Shown: one piece after another, positions 17,767 through 27,900 of the stretch
How positions within the stretch are numbered: position 1 is the stretch's first letter
Layout: each line of letters starts with the position of its first letter
Source: CAYPPG01 sp964412555
Lineage (GTDB): Bacteria > Hinthialibacterota > Hinthialibacteria > Hinthialibacterales > Hinthialibacteraceae
DNA: 64,000 bases
Direction: 5' to 3'
Assembly (NCBI GenBank): GCA_964412555.1
Contig: CAYPPG010000029.1
Span: 1 to 64,000 of the forward strand
Made by a program: the position numbers and the translations under genes
The notes under the pieces: model-generated
What the model was told of the DNA's origin: nothing
Databases searched by the model: none
What the model saw: only the letters and a program-made list of their open reading frames with translations

Positions 17767-17849
17767 GGGTATCAAGGGCAATGCGTTAGTCTGCCCTTGA
17801 TATTTGGTGCCATTAACGCAAGGGTAGACTTCGCTTATCCTTGCTACCC
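17767..17849. repeat. Family E 83-bp element with terminal inverted repeats
   Basis: An element bounded by inverted ends (GGGTATCAAGGGCAA at the left; the right end read on the other strand is GGGTAGCAAGGATAA). Two further internal arms (TCTGCCCTTG and CAAGGGTAGA) are complementary to each other and to the ends, so a four-arm fold is possible. A second copy is at 50430-50632, interrupted by N. It occupies most of the 190-bp gap between the 889-residue and DUF4091 genes. It resembles a MITE or REP-type element; no transposase is visible. Confidence 0.8.
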
Positions 17850-17897
17850 GTTCTGATAGATATTTTTATCATTTTAGTTTTCTTGTGAAAAACAGTA

Positions 17898-19613
17898 TTA
17901 CTGCTGATTTAAAATGTTTTCAGCCAGTTTTTTTCGTAATTTAAGAATAGTATACGCATCTTGTTTCCAAGATCCCCACGTCGGTACCGCTTCTTGCACG
18001 ATTTTATCGACGATCTCTTTCCCGCCGCGTTGTTCGAGGATGGCGAAATATTCGTAATCTTCCATCCCTTCGCGCAGGTTCTTCAGCCGGATACTGGCAA
18101 TCGGGCCGTCGATCCCCGCATCGTCGCCGGGGTAAAAGAGGAATCCGTCGCCGTTGAAGCGGATGCGGAAGCCGGGATCATCCCAGGGATTACGGGTGGG
18201 GGCGAACCAGCAGACGGTGGACCAATAGAGCAGGCCGGTAATTCCATATCGCCGGTTCAGCCAAGGAGCGATTCGGTAACTGGTGACGGGGAAGTCGATT
18301 TGCCAGTAGGGCGGATCGTCGTTTTTGACATTCTCATAGTCTGGATGATAGCGGGGAGCGGATTGGACGAGTGCGGAATAACTCCATACTTCGTCCCCCT
18401 GTTTCTGTACGCGGTCGATGCTCGGTTCGTGGATGAATCCGAAGAGCGGGCACCAGATATCGATGGCTTTATCCAAGGTGCCCCATTCCGGATTTTGGGT
18501 ATATGGTTGCTCGACGACCAGGCAGCGGATGCGGGAATCCGCTTCGTGCACGAGTGCGCCAAGCTGCCGTACCCGTTCATACGCTTCGGCATCGTTCGGT
18601 TCGTCGAGCATATAGAGATAGGCTCCTTTTTCCCAGCCTTTATCGACAAGATATGCATACCATGACCGGTAGTAATGAATGGCTTTCTCGCGATCTGCTC
18701 CCAGCATTTCCCTGAATGGAGCGCGTGGAATCTCGAAGTTGGTGGCATGATGGCCTTCGACGAATTCGGTTAATTGCCGCTCCCACTGTTCAGTACGTTG
18801 GATCGAACCGTCTTCTTTCAGTGATGGCCGGAGACGGGAGGGCAGGGGAGGATTCAGTCTGTGATTGACCATCATATCAATATATTTGTCCTCAAGCGCT
18901 TTGAATTCCGCTGAATCGGTTTGCAAATCGTAATAACGGGCGACATAGTGAAAACCGCCGAAGTGGTTTTCATGAGTCGGACCGGCGGGTAATGTAAAAT
19001 CCCAAACCGTCAATTCAACAGGGATTTCAGCGGTTTCTGCATTCCGGGCGCTGACTCGAAGTGATCCTTTGTAGAGACCGGCTGCCGTATCCGCTGGAAC
19101 GTAAACGTCGATCCAAAGCGGTTGATGATGGTTTTCCCACAGATCGAATCCGCCGCCGCCGAAGCGGCCGTTTTCCAATTTTCGATCAACCCATCGCGGA
19201 CCTTTGACCGGCTCGCCGGTATAGGGATTGATAAACGGAACGAGCGGTTCCGGATACCAACCCGGCGGCAAGGTGGCCTTTCGGGCCGAATAACGCACCG
19301 GCACAAAGACTTCCCGATAAAGGGTTATATTTTCGCTCTCTATTTTGCTGTCGCCGGGGCCTTGTAAATCTCCTATTTCAGCATTGATATTGTCCAGGTT
19401 TCCGCCGCGTGCTGTAACGACGACTTGAAACGGTTCGAACTCATTTTTTGCGGCATAAATACTAACGGTATTCTTGCTGGAAAAATCGTCCGTCGGTCCG
19501 ATCCGAACCGTGCTCGGAATACTTTGCAATTGAATAGACGGTTCAGCATAAACTATGGAAGATAGAGATAACGAAAGAAATAAAGCGATACTACAGGTTG
19601 TCATGTATTTCAT
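17898..19613 (-). CDS. Secreted DUF4091 (GH123-like) protein
   Basis: A 571-residue protein whose start is set at 19613 (MKYMTTCSIALFLSLSL), because a signal peptide begins there and GAGGAGGT lies 10 bp upstream. The frame stays open a further 261 bp upstream, but that part is translated repeat DNA. Residues about 45-200 form the N-terminal beta domain (EPFQVVV, LYREVFVPV, GWYPEPLVP, QPLWIDVYVPADT). A TIM-barrel region follows and ends in the DUF4091 part (GLLYWSTVCW, GDGFLFYPG, REGMEDYEYFAIL). DUF4091/GH123 proteins include beta-N-acetylgalactosaminidases; most relatives are uncharacterised. It lies downstream of the UroD-like gene on the same strand, separated by a 210-bp repeat array. Confidence 0.85.
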   Translation of the reverse strand: MKYMTTCSIALFLSLSLSSIVYAEPSIQLQSIPSTVRIGPTDDFSSKNTVSIYAAKNEFEPFQVVVTARGGNLDNINAEIGDLQGPGDSKIESENITLYREVFVPVRYSARKATLPPGWYPEPLVPFINPYTGEPVKGPRWVDRKLENGRFGGGGFDLWENHHQPLWIDVYVPADTAAGLYKGSLRVSARNAETAEIPVELTVWDFTLPAGPTHENHFGGFHYVARYYDLQTDSAEFKALEDKYIDMMVNHRLNPPLPSRLRPSLKEDGSIQRTEQWERQLTEFVEGHHATNFEIPRAPFREMLGADREKAIHYYRSWYAYLVDKGWEKGAYLYMLDEPNDAEAYERVRQLGALVHEADSRIRCLVVEQPYTQNPEWGTLDKAIDIWCPLFGFIHEPSIDRVQKQGDEVWSYSALVQSAPRYHPDYENVKNDDPPYWQIDFPVTSYRIAPWLNRRYGITGLLYWSTVCWFAPTRNPWDDPGFRIRFNGDGFLFYPGDDAGIDGPIASIRLKNLREGMEDYEYFAILEQRGGKEIVDKIVQEAVPTWGSWKQDAYTILKLRKKLAENILNQQ

Positions 19614-19635
19614 TTTTTTGTACCTCCTCAAAATA

Positions 19636-19845
19636 GTCGGAGCGCGGGCATCTTGCCCGCACGGGTAGTGCGAATGGGGAACTGGGTGCGTAGAAAGTGC
19701 GGCCAAGGATGGCCGCGCTCCCAATGAGTCGGAGCGCGGGCATCTTGCCCGCACGGGTAGTGCGAATGGGGAACTGGGTGCGTAGAAAGTGCGGCCAAGG
19801 ATGGCCGCGCTCCCAGTGGGTCGGAGCGCGGGCATCTTGCCCGCA
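19636..19845. repeat. Family C array: 92-bp tandem units with palindromes
   Basis: Two complete 92-bp units start at 19636 and 19728 with almost identical sequence, and a partial third starts at 19820. Each unit holds an inverted repeat (GCGGGCATCTTGCCCGC) and a second one (GCGGCCAAGGATGGCCGC). The array fills the space between the UroD-like stop codon and the start region of the DUF4091 gene. It is not a CRISPR: units are contiguous, without unique spacers. Confidence 0.93.
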
Positions 19846-20871
19846 TCAAACAACGCGTGCCTTTTCAATATCATTCCAAACTTCCTTAGATACCATCATT
19901 CTATTCGCAGCAAATTCATCAAACATAGCATAGGTGTTCTCTGGTCGAATTCCCAGTGCGTCCGGCGCGCCATAGTTGAAAACGATAAATCCGCCTTGAT
20001 TCGTTCCCCAATGATCCAATAGAAGGTGGACCTCGTTGCGTACATCCTCTTCGGTACCGTGGGGCAGCGTCGTTTGGATATCGACAGTCGTCAAAAAACA
20101 GACTTTTCCCTTGAATCGTTCACCAAATTCCACCAATCCGTACGTATTGGGTTGCTGCATGTTCAATACATCAACTCCGAGCTCAATGAAACGCGGAACC
20201 AATTGGTTGATTTTGCCACAACTATGCAGCATGACATGCCAACCATAACCGTGTATCGCGTCGAACAGGCGGTTGTATCGTTTCCCAAAAAATTGATCGA
20301 ACATGTTCACACTGATGAACAATCCTTGCTGGGTTCCCCAATCGTCCGTCAAAAACAATCCATGAATGTGGTTGCCGAATCGCCGGTATAATTCATGAAG
20401 TTGTGCCAACCGGAATTCCAATATCATTTCCAAGAGTGTTTCGATCCGTTCCGGTGCCGTATAAAATCCTTCCATGATCTGGCTGAACCCGCACAACATA
20501 TGCAGCCGTTCGATGAGGTTGAAATGGCAGGTCACCACGACATACCGGTCGTTTGCCTTTTCAAGCAGCGGCTCGATTCGTTCAAAATAAAACGGATGCA
20601 GCGGATCGGGAGGATGGTACTGATCAATGGCCGGCAAGTCGGTCAACGGATGCTCAACTACCTGCCCCATATTTTTGACTTCTGTCTGTTCCCATCGGCA
20701 TCCCCAATCGTCCCAGCCGGGTTGATCGAAAAACCAGCCGGCCCGTGATCGATCCATTTCCCATATATCCCATACATCGTCCGGCGCATCGGGATATACG
20801 TGTTGAAAAAAGGGCAATCGCGGCGGATTTTGAAATTCTATGGCTCTCTGTACAATTTCGACTGATTTCAT
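19846..20871 (-). CDS. Uroporphyrinogen-decarboxylase-family methyltransferase-like protein
   Basis: A 341-residue (beta/alpha)8 protein of the UroD family. Visible pieces include an N-terminal RAIEFQNPPRLPF, TDDWGTQQGLF and LHSCGK. The H-x-C pattern of cobalamin-dependent methyltransferases (MtaA/CmuA) appears as LHSCG, which could bind zinc and a thiol. True heme-pathway UroD has invariant arginines near its N-terminus that are not obvious here, and no other heme gene is near. A corrinoid methyltransferase or an uncharacterised activity is more likely than HemE. The stop codon TGA directly abuts the family C repeat. It lies upstream of the DUF4091 gene on the same strand. Confidence 0.8.
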   Translation of the reverse strand: MKSVEIVQRAIEFQNPPRLPFFQHVYPDAPDDVWDIWEMDRSRAGWFFDQPGWDDWGCRWEQTEVKNMGQVVEHPLTDLPAIDQYHPPDPLHPFYFERIEPLLEKANDRYVVVTCHFNLIERLHMLCGFSQIMEGFYTAPERIETLLEMILEFRLAQLHELYRRFGNHIHGLFLTDDWGTQQGLFISVNMFDQFFGKRYNRLFDAIHGYGWHVMLHSCGKINQLVPRFIELGVDVLNMQQPNTYGLVEFGERFKGKVCFLTTVDIQTTLPHGTEEDVRNEVHLLLDHWGTNQGGFIVFNYGAPDALGIRPENTYAMFDEFAANRMMVSKEVWNDIEKARVV

Positions 20872-21222
20872 AAAACAACCATTATCGGGATGTGATTTAT
20901 TGCAAGCCTTTATTAAATCTTCTCAATTTATTTATACATTACAATTTTGTCAATTACAATGCTGTCGAAATCGTTCCAATAATGCTCCCACTGATTATTT
21001 CTGATTCAACGGCAGACTGTATAATCAAAAACGCTGTGGTAGAGGGGAATTTATGCCGGCGAGAATGAAAAACGACGATAAAAATTGCGGTATGCGTTAT
21101 CCGGCAAGACGGTCAAACACTTACGGCAAGCAACCAAGAGAGTGATTCCCCATTTGTTGACTTGCAAAGAGTTCATAGATCGGTGTAAGATAAAGTGTAA
21201 AATAAACAAGCCGAGGTGTCTT
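20872..21222. other. Intergenic region before the aldo/keto reductase
   Basis: About 350 bp between divergently oriented genes, AT-rich at the left. An open frame entering the aldo/keto reductase from 21085 is rejected as upstream extension because the Tat signal begins at 21223. No clear promoter pair or hairpin was found by eye. Confidence 0.4.
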
Positions 21223-22119
21223 ATGACTCTTATAAATCGACGTAGTTTTTTACGCGATAGCGCAGCTGCACTTGGAATACTCGCCGGTGCCGGCGCGTAT
21301 CCGTCATTTTCTGCCGGAACGAAACGATCCGCAACCGATCTTGTCTCTTTAGGTAAATCCGGGATTCAAATGACCCGGTTGGGATTTGGCACTGGCAGCA
21401 TGGGAGGGCGTGTCCAGCGTGAATTGGGACAAAAAGAATTCACGAAGTTGGTTCGTCACGCTTACGATTCAGGGATTCGTTACTTCGATACTGCGGATAA
21501 TTACAATGAAATGCATGAAATGCTTGCCGAAGCGCTGAAAGGCGTCGATCGTGATACTTACTTTATTCAAACCAAATTGAACTTTCACCGCAGCAAAAAT
21601 GTACAGGAAACGATCGACCGCTTCCGTAAAGAGTTGAACACGGATTACTTCGATTCTTTTCTTCTCCATTGTACGCAATCAGCCAATTGGCCGTCTGAGT
21701 TGGAGCGGTATATGGAGGAGTTTTCAAAAGCCAAAGAGCAGCAAACGATACGCTCGCACGGTGCCTCTTGTCATGGTTTAAAACCATTGAGGGCGATGAC
21801 ACAGTGCCACTGGGTGGATATTGCACTCGTTCGCGTCAATCATGACGGAACCCACATGGACGGTCCTACCGGCAACTTTGGTGAAGAGGGCTTCCGTGAC
21901 ATGGCCGTCGAGGATATCAAGAAAATCCATGCGAACGGAACGGGTGTTATCGGGATGAAAATTATCGGTAACGGTCAATTTACCCAGGCGGAACGCCGTG
22001 ACGCATCGATCAAATTTGTCATGGGCCTCGATTGTGTGGACGTTGTCGTGATCGGTTTCAAGAGCCCGGCGGAAATCGACGAGGCTATTGCTCGTATGAA
22101 TGCTCACTTGAACGCATAA
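21223..22119 (+). CDS. Tat-exported aldo/keto reductase
   Basis: A 298-residue protein whose start at 21223 gives a twin-arginine signal (NRRSFLRDSAAALG) with GAGGTG 4 bp upstream. The aldo/keto reductase tetrad is present: D89, Y94, K118 and H149 (YFDTADNY, IQTKLNFH, LLHC). The beta/alpha barrel core is complete (GFGTGSMGG to the C-terminal GFKSPAEIDEAIARM). Members reduce carbonyls with NADPH. Export through Tat fits a folded, cofactor-bound oxidoreductase in the periplasm. Such Tat reductases are frequent in Planctomycetes-like lineages; the substrate is unknown. The DUF218 gene follows 34 bp downstream. Confidence 0.88.
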   Translation: MTLINRRSFLRDSAAALGILAGAGAYPSFSAGTKRSATDLVSLGKSGIQMTRLGFGTGSMGGRVQRELGQKEFTKLVRHAYDSGIRYFDTADNYNEMHEMLAEALKGVDRDTYFIQTKLNFHRSKNVQETIDRFRKELNTDYFDSFLLHCTQSANWPSELERYMEEFSKAKEQQTIRSHGASCHGLKPLRAMTQCHWVDIALVRVNHDGTHMDGPTGNFGEEGFRDMAVEDIKKIHANGTGVIGMKIIGNGQFTQAERRDASIKFVMGLDCVDVVVIGFKSPAEIDEAIARMNAHLNA

Positions 22120-22153
22120 GCATGAATCTCAAAATGATCATTGTACAAACATC

Positions 22154-22840
22154 GTGAAATTACTTCGCCGTATTCGTTCTCCATTCATGAGTTTTCTATC
22201 CAAATACAGAATTCGAATTTTATTCGTTTCTGTCATCAGCTTATTTATTTTCATTGCCTTGCTCGTTCAGTTCCGCTACCCGATTTTGCATGGATTGTCA
22301 TCGTTCCTCATTTATGAGTCGAAACTTGAGCCGTGTGATATTGCGGTTATGCTCGGCGGGGGGATGACAGAACGAATCGAAAAAGCCATTGAATTGTATC
22401 AGAATGATGTGGCACCTCAAATACTGCTGACAATCCCCAAGCATGTTTCGGAAGAAGTCATTTACAGCGAATTATTCAATAATGAAAGCCGCATTTGTCA
22501 AGCGATTCTCGATTTGCGAGGCATTCCGGACGATGTGGTCCACTGGGCAACGGCTCCGTATTACAGTACGTTTGAAGAATTGGTGTTCATCAAAGAGTGG
22601 TTGAAAAATTTCAATCACAATTCCGCCGTGATTGTTCCTGGTCTCTTTCAATCCCGCCGTGCCAAATGGACTTTGGATCATGTTTTTCGGGATGCTGATT
22701 TTAAAATGCTTGTTGCTCCTGCTTCCGGACGCTTTGTTTCCGCCACGAACTGGTGGACGCACGAAGAAGGAATCATTACCGTCGAAAATGAATACCTTAA
22801 AAATATCTATTATTGGGGAAAACGGATGTTGAAGCATTAA
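22154..22840 (+). CDS. DUF218 (SanA/YdcF-like) membrane protein
   Basis: A 228-residue protein with one N-terminal membrane segment (about 22-45) and then the DUF218 Rossmann-like domain: CDIAVMLGGGMTERIEKAI, an ILLTIP strand, YSTFEELVFIKEWL and AVIVPGLFQSRRAKWTL. Relatives (SanA, YdcF, ElyC) affect envelope integrity and vancomycin sensitivity, but the reaction is not established. It follows the Tat reductase on the same strand. The start is GTG at 22154 with no clear ribosome site; an ATG at 22187 is an alternative. Confidence 0.8.
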   Translation: MKLLRRIRSPFMSFLSKYRIRILFVSVISLFIFIALLVQFRYPILHGLSSFLIYESKLEPCDIAVMLGGGMTERIEKAIELYQNDVAPQILLTIPKHVSEEVIYSELFNNESRICQAILDLRGIPDDVVHWATAPYYSTFEELVFIKEWLKNFNHNSAVIVPGLFQSRRAKWTLDHVFRDADFKMLVAPASGRFVSATNWWTHEEGIITVENEYLKNIYYWGKRMLKH

Positions 22841-22883
22841 GATTCAACTTCCGAAGGTGGGAATCCTTCATCTCTTGTTTATC

Positions 22884-23864
22884 CTACGACTGTTGATCCT
22901 GTAACCATTTTTTAAAATCGCTGAGATCGTGAAATTCGAAGAATGAATCTGTAAGATCTTCCACTTGAGTATCGGATAACTGTTGAAGTTGCTCTGTCAA
23001 AACAGGATCAATGGCGCCAAATTTTTGATGGAGTAAACGAGTAATTACTGATAACTGTCCTTTTTGGAGACCTTTTTGCAGACCTTCTTGGAGACCTTCT
23101 TGTCTTAATTTATCCGCCACAGTAGGCATAATTTTTTCTCCTTCTTCTGGTAACTCGATTTGTATGAGCTTCTCCAATTCTTCATGATAATCCTGATCTA
23201 AGTACTTTAACAAGTATAGCATAAACGCTTCAAAAAAGATGGGAAAGTCGGCTTGATGACGAGCCTTTTTTAGTACTTTGAGTATTTCCGGAACGATGCC
23301 GCGAAGGTTCGGATGTAAAATATATTTCATTAACATCAATGCCGCCTTCAAATCAGCTCCGCCAAGGATATCGTCATCATTCATGATGGATAGATCAATG
23401 AGAACATAACGGAAATCCGGTATAAAAATAGTAAATTCCTCCGGGCAATCAAACCGTGATTTGAATTCGGTTTCAATGTTCCAAGGACGTGTTCCATGAT
23501 AGAGGACAATGCCTATGATAGGAGGAAGAATAGAGCCAGGACTATTCGAAATGCATCGTTCCCAAATTCGATTCATATAACGTTGTAGTTGCAAGATGAT
23601 ATCCGGATCAGGGAAGCTTTTATGATCCATCAACAAGTATAAATACGCTGGAGTTCCCGAATGAGTTTGTACTTTGAACAAAGCGTCCGAATAATGATTC
23701 TTGAGGTGAGAATCTACGAAAGTATCTGGTTCCGATGTCATTGTATCAAAAATAAGATGTTTCGTAACCTGTGGAGAAATTTGATGATGAATCAAATCCA
23801 TCGTACGTTTCACTTTGGAAACGATAAGACGGAAAAACGTGTCGTGTGGATGTGAGATATCCAT
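22884..23864 (-). CDS. Rpn-family recombination-promoting nuclease (PD-(D/E)XK)
   Basis: A 326-residue protein with the transposase_31/Rpn domain: HDTFFRLIVSK at the start, a FVDSHLKNHYSDALFKV stretch and YLYLLMDHKSFPD, whose D-x-K fits the PD-(D/E)XK nuclease core. The C-terminus has a DUF4351-like tail with a repeated EGLQ/KGLQ heptad (about 252-268), encoded by short DNA direct repeats near 23070-23100. Rpn proteins cut DNA and promote RecA-independent recombination. Their association with mobile DNA makes this gene a candidate link to the palindromic repeats, but no direct evidence connects them. Confidence 0.88.
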   Translation of the reverse strand: MDISHPHDTFFRLIVSKVKRTMDLIHHQISPQVTKHLIFDTMTSEPDTFVDSHLKNHYSDALFKVQTHSGTPAYLYLLMDHKSFPDPDIILQLQRYMNRIWERCISNSPGSILPPIIGIVLYHGTRPWNIETEFKSRFDCPEEFTIFIPDFRYVLIDLSIMNDDDILGGADLKAALMLMKYILHPNLRGIVPEILKVLKKARHQADFPIFFEAFMLYLLKYLDQDYHEELEKLIQIELPEEGEKIMPTVADKLRQEGLQEGLQKGLQKGQLSVITRLLHQKFGAIDPVLTEQLQQLSDTQVEDLTDSFFEFHDLSDFKKWLQDQQS

Positions 23865-23960
23865 AATCTCCCCCTATCAAAAATATAAATATTTTACCAA
23901 ATATTATGCAAAAAGATAGATAAGATTTTGAAATGTATGAAAAGATGAAAGAGGAATATG

Positions 23961-24770
23961 TTACAAGAAGAAAACGGCGGTGAAAATCAGGTCGGTGATG
24001 ATAATGAAAAGGATGGAGAAGACGACGGAGCGGGTTGTCGCTTTGCCCACACCTTCGGCGCCGCCTTCGACCGATAGGCCTTCATGGCAGGCTACGATCG
24101 CGATGACGATTCCGAAACCGAAACTTTTGGCCAGACCGGTATAGATGTCCGTTAACGTTAAATTCTCGACAGTTCCTTTGATGTACATCCACATGGATTG
24201 ATCCAGATTGAACACACCCACGGTGAAGCCTCCGAACATGCCGATGAAATCGGCCAGGATCGTGACGCAAGGAAGCATCAATGCCAATGCAATGAGACGG
24301 GGGACTACCAGAAACGGAATCGGCCGGAGAGCCATGGTTTGCAGGGCCATGATCTCTTCACCTACAACCATTGTACCTAGTTCCGCCGTGATCGCCGCCC
24401 CGACGCGGGCGGAAATGATGATGGCGGAGATCAAGGGACCGATTTCGCGGCAAACGGTGATGGCAACGAGACCGGAGACGAGGTCGGTCATGCCGAATTT
24501 CTTCAATTGATATGCGCTTTGCATGGCCAAGATGACGCCTACCAGAAAGTTGATCAGCAGCAGAATGGGAAGCGAGCGGACACCGGATTCCAGCATCATC
24601 CCACTCGTGGCCTGCCGGCGGATAACTCGTGGATTGCGCCACGGTTCTACCACGGCATAGTAACAAGAAGTGGCAAACAACATCCATAGCCGGGCAATGT
24701 AAACCAGGGCGCTCGTGAGTTTTGTCAAGGATGTAGAGAATAATTCTTGTTTACTTTTATCCATCAGCAT
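23961..24770 (-). CDS. MlaE/YrbE-family ABC transporter permease
   Basis: A 269-residue integral membrane protein starting at ATG 24770; a longer frame from TTG at 24854 would add 28 residues with no ribosome site. It has five or six hydrophobic segments (RSLPILLLINFLVGVILAM, then LVAITVCREIGPLISAIIIS, IALALMLPCVTILADFIG, ITDLIFTAVFFL). The family motif region REIGP and GTMVVGEEI is present. MlaE permeases move phospholipids or sterols across the inner membrane with an ATPase (MlaF) and an MCE protein (MlaD). None of these partners is adjacent here, so this copy is solitary in the window. Confidence 0.9.
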   Translation of the reverse strand: MLMDKSKQELFSTSLTKLTSALVYIARLWMLFATSCYYAVVEPWRNPRVIRRQATSGMMLESGVRSLPILLLINFLVGVILAMQSAYQLKKFGMTDLVSGLVAITVCREIGPLISAIIISARVGAAITAELGTMVVGEEIMALQTMALRPIPFLVVPRLIALALMLPCVTILADFIGMFGGFTVGVFNLDQSMWMYIKGTVENLTLTDIYTGLAKSFGFGIVIAIVACHEGLSVEGGAEGVGKATTRSVVFSILFIIITDLIFTAVFFL

Positions 24771-24941
24771 GATTGATTCACTAAGTTTTCTTAAGAATAC
24801 GTGGATTTTGGAGGAAAGAGAAGTGATATGAAGGATTTGTCCTTCAATCGACAAGCTGAAAATACTCTGCTAGGCTATATTGAATTTTGTGATTATGAAT
24901 AAAATAAAAAGATTTCTAATTACGCGAAGCGGAGGTCAGGC

Positions 24942-27900
24942 GTGATGAAATGGATTCTTCGATTTAGTATTTATTGTTGTAGTGTTTGGTTGCTGGCTGA
25001 AAATTCAGTATTTGCAACACAAGAGTTCATGAGTGCTTTTCCAAAGGAGATCGAGAGAAACTGGATTGGGCCGGATTATTGGTCGAACCGATTGCAGGAT
25101 TGGCGCATTGCGGATGGCCGGTTGGAATGTTTGAGGGGGGAGAAAAACAAACCGATGCGGACGGTTCATCTTCTCACTCGCCGCATGAGCGAACGGGAAG
25201 GGGATTTATTTATGAGTGTTCGTTGTGGGGTGTTGGATGGAAAAGTATCCGAGGATTCCGCAGCCGGATTTTTGATTGGCGCGGGTGGTGGTTTGGATTA
25301 TCGTGCAGCGGCGCTGGTGCATCACAGTTGGGGACCTGATGGGGGATTGTTTGCCGGGATCGACGGTGAAGGAAATCTGTTTGTGCGGGATTTTCGTCAA
25401 AATAATAAAATAGTGACGCAACTGGATCGGCGGAACGGAAGAGTTGAAGTGACAAGATTGACACTTTCTTTGAAGCCTGTTGGGAAAAAGTATGTATTGA
25501 CATTGCAATCGCTTCATCCCGAAAGTGAAGAAGTGTTGGGGAGTGTAACTATTGATATCTATGATCCGGAACTGCTCATTGGGAATATGGCGCTGGTTTC
25601 GCATCCAGGGGCAGGGGGCCGTTATTGGTTTCAGGATTGGAAGGTATCCGGCCGCAAGGCCGATGTGGACGAGGAGCGTCACTGTGGGCCGATCCTTTGC
25701 ACACAATATACTCTCAGCGAGGGAATCTTGAAAATGACGGCGCAGATGATGCCGATCGGGCGGGATGACAATCATGTGGTTTTGTTGCAAATAAAAGATG
25801 GGCAAGGCTGGAAGACGGTTGATACCACAAAAATCATTGCTCCTGGCTATACCGCTCCGTTTCGGGTCACGGATTGGGATTCCAGCCAGGATGTGCCCTA
25901 TCGCGTGGTGTATGAGTTAAAGCAGGCGGACGGTTTGGCAAAGCCATATTTCCGGCACGGTACGATTCGTCATGATCCGGTGGAGAAAACAACCATTTCG
26001 ATCGCCGGTTTTACCGGGAATCATAATATGCTGAAAGGGGCGGAGAATGCTCCGTTTCCCTGGAACATGAACGGGGTCTGGTTCCCACATACGGATATTA
26101 TCAAGCATGTTTGGAAGCAGGATCCCGATATCTTGTTCTTCAGCGGCGATCAGGTGTATGAAGGCGCCAGCCCTACGCAGGAAGATCAGCAACATGCGGA
26201 ATTGGACTATCTTTATAAATGGTATTTGTGGTGTTGGGCGTTTCGGGATTTGACGAAAGACATTCCCGCCATCACCGAACCGGACGATCATGATGTTTTT
26301 CAGGGAAATATATGGGGAGCCGGCGGGCGAAAGACGCCCAAGGACGATCACGGCGGATATGAAATGCCGGCCGAGTGGGTGAATATGGTAGAGCGCACGC
26401 AGACGAGCCACCTTCCGGATCCGTATGATCCGACTCCTATTGAACAAGGCATCACGGTGTACTACACCGATATGAATTATGGGCGGATCAGTATTGCGAT
26501 TATCGAAGACCGCAAATTCAAATCCGGTTGTGCCGGATTGATTCCGGGAAAGCAAGGACGCGCCGATCATATTCTCGATCCGGAATTCGATGTAAAAACG
26601 TTGGATAAACCGGGATTGAAATTACTCGGTGACCGTCAGTTAACATTTCTCAAGGATTGGGCGGTCGATTGGGAAAATACCGATATGAAAGTGGTTGTGT
26701 CCCAAACCGTCTTTGCCAATGTAGCGACTCATCACGGACCAAAATTGGAATATCTTCATGCCGACCTGGATTCAAACGGCTGGCCGCAAAGCGGACGGAA
26801 GCGTGCGCTCGATGTGTTCCGGCGTTGTTTTGCGTTTATGCTCGGTGGGGATCAACATCTGGCCACGATCGTTCATCACGGGATCGATACTTGGAACGAT
26901 GCGGGCTGGTCGATGTGTGTGCCGTCGGTGGCGAACTTTTATCCGCGCGCCTGGTGGCCGAAGCAGGAACCGCGGAATCATATCGAGGGGATGCCGAATT
27001 ATACCGGTGAGTTCTTGGATGGACTGGGAAATTATGTGACAATGTGGGCAGCGACCAATCCCGATAAGTTGATGGGGGTAGAACCGGCTGCGTTACATGA
27101 CCGGATGCCGGGGTATGGAATCGTGAGACTCAATAAGGAAACGCGAGACATTATCATTGAATGCTGGCCGCGGTTTGCCGATCCGGAAGATCCGGATGCG
27201 AAACAATATCTCGGATGGCCCAAGACGATCAATCAGTTGGATAATTACAGCCGGGAAGCGGTTGCTTGGCTGCCGGCGGTCGAGGTGGATGGGATGGATG
27301 ATCCCGTCGTGCAAGTGATCAATGAATCGAATGACGAGATCGTGTATACTTTGCGGATCAATGGGACAAGTTTTCGGCCGAAAGTGTTTCGGGAAGGGAA
27401 ATATACGGTAAAAGTCGGGGAATTGGGAACAAAGCGGGTGAAGGTTTTCGAAAACATTGAATCAATACAAAAAAGCGAATCTAAAACTATTCTAGTAAAC
27501 TTTGGAATATCTATTGCTCCTCCAAAAACGAAAAAGAAAATCGTGACGGAAACCTTACATGGTGTCGAAATTTCCGATCCATACCGTTGGTTGGAAGATC
27601 AGGACAGACCGGAAACGCGTGAATGGATCGATGCGCAGATTGCCTATACGCAATCGATGCTCCAGGAGTTTCCTGAACGGGAAGCGATTCGGGATGAATT
27701 GGCGCAGTTCATGAAGATCGACAAAATGAGCGGAGCCAGTGAATATAACGGCCGTTTTTTCTTCATGAAGCAGCGTTCGGATCAGGAGCAGTGGGTGATT
27801 TATATGCGAGAAGGGATGGATGGGGAAGATCAGGTGTTGATCGATCCGAATCTGATGAGTGAGGATCACACCACAAGTGTCTCGATGCGGGGGATTTCAA

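Noticed and set aside
19636..19845. CRISPR-like array
   Set aside because: Units are contiguous 92-bp near-identical tandem copies with internal palindromes and no unique spacers; no cas genes nearby.
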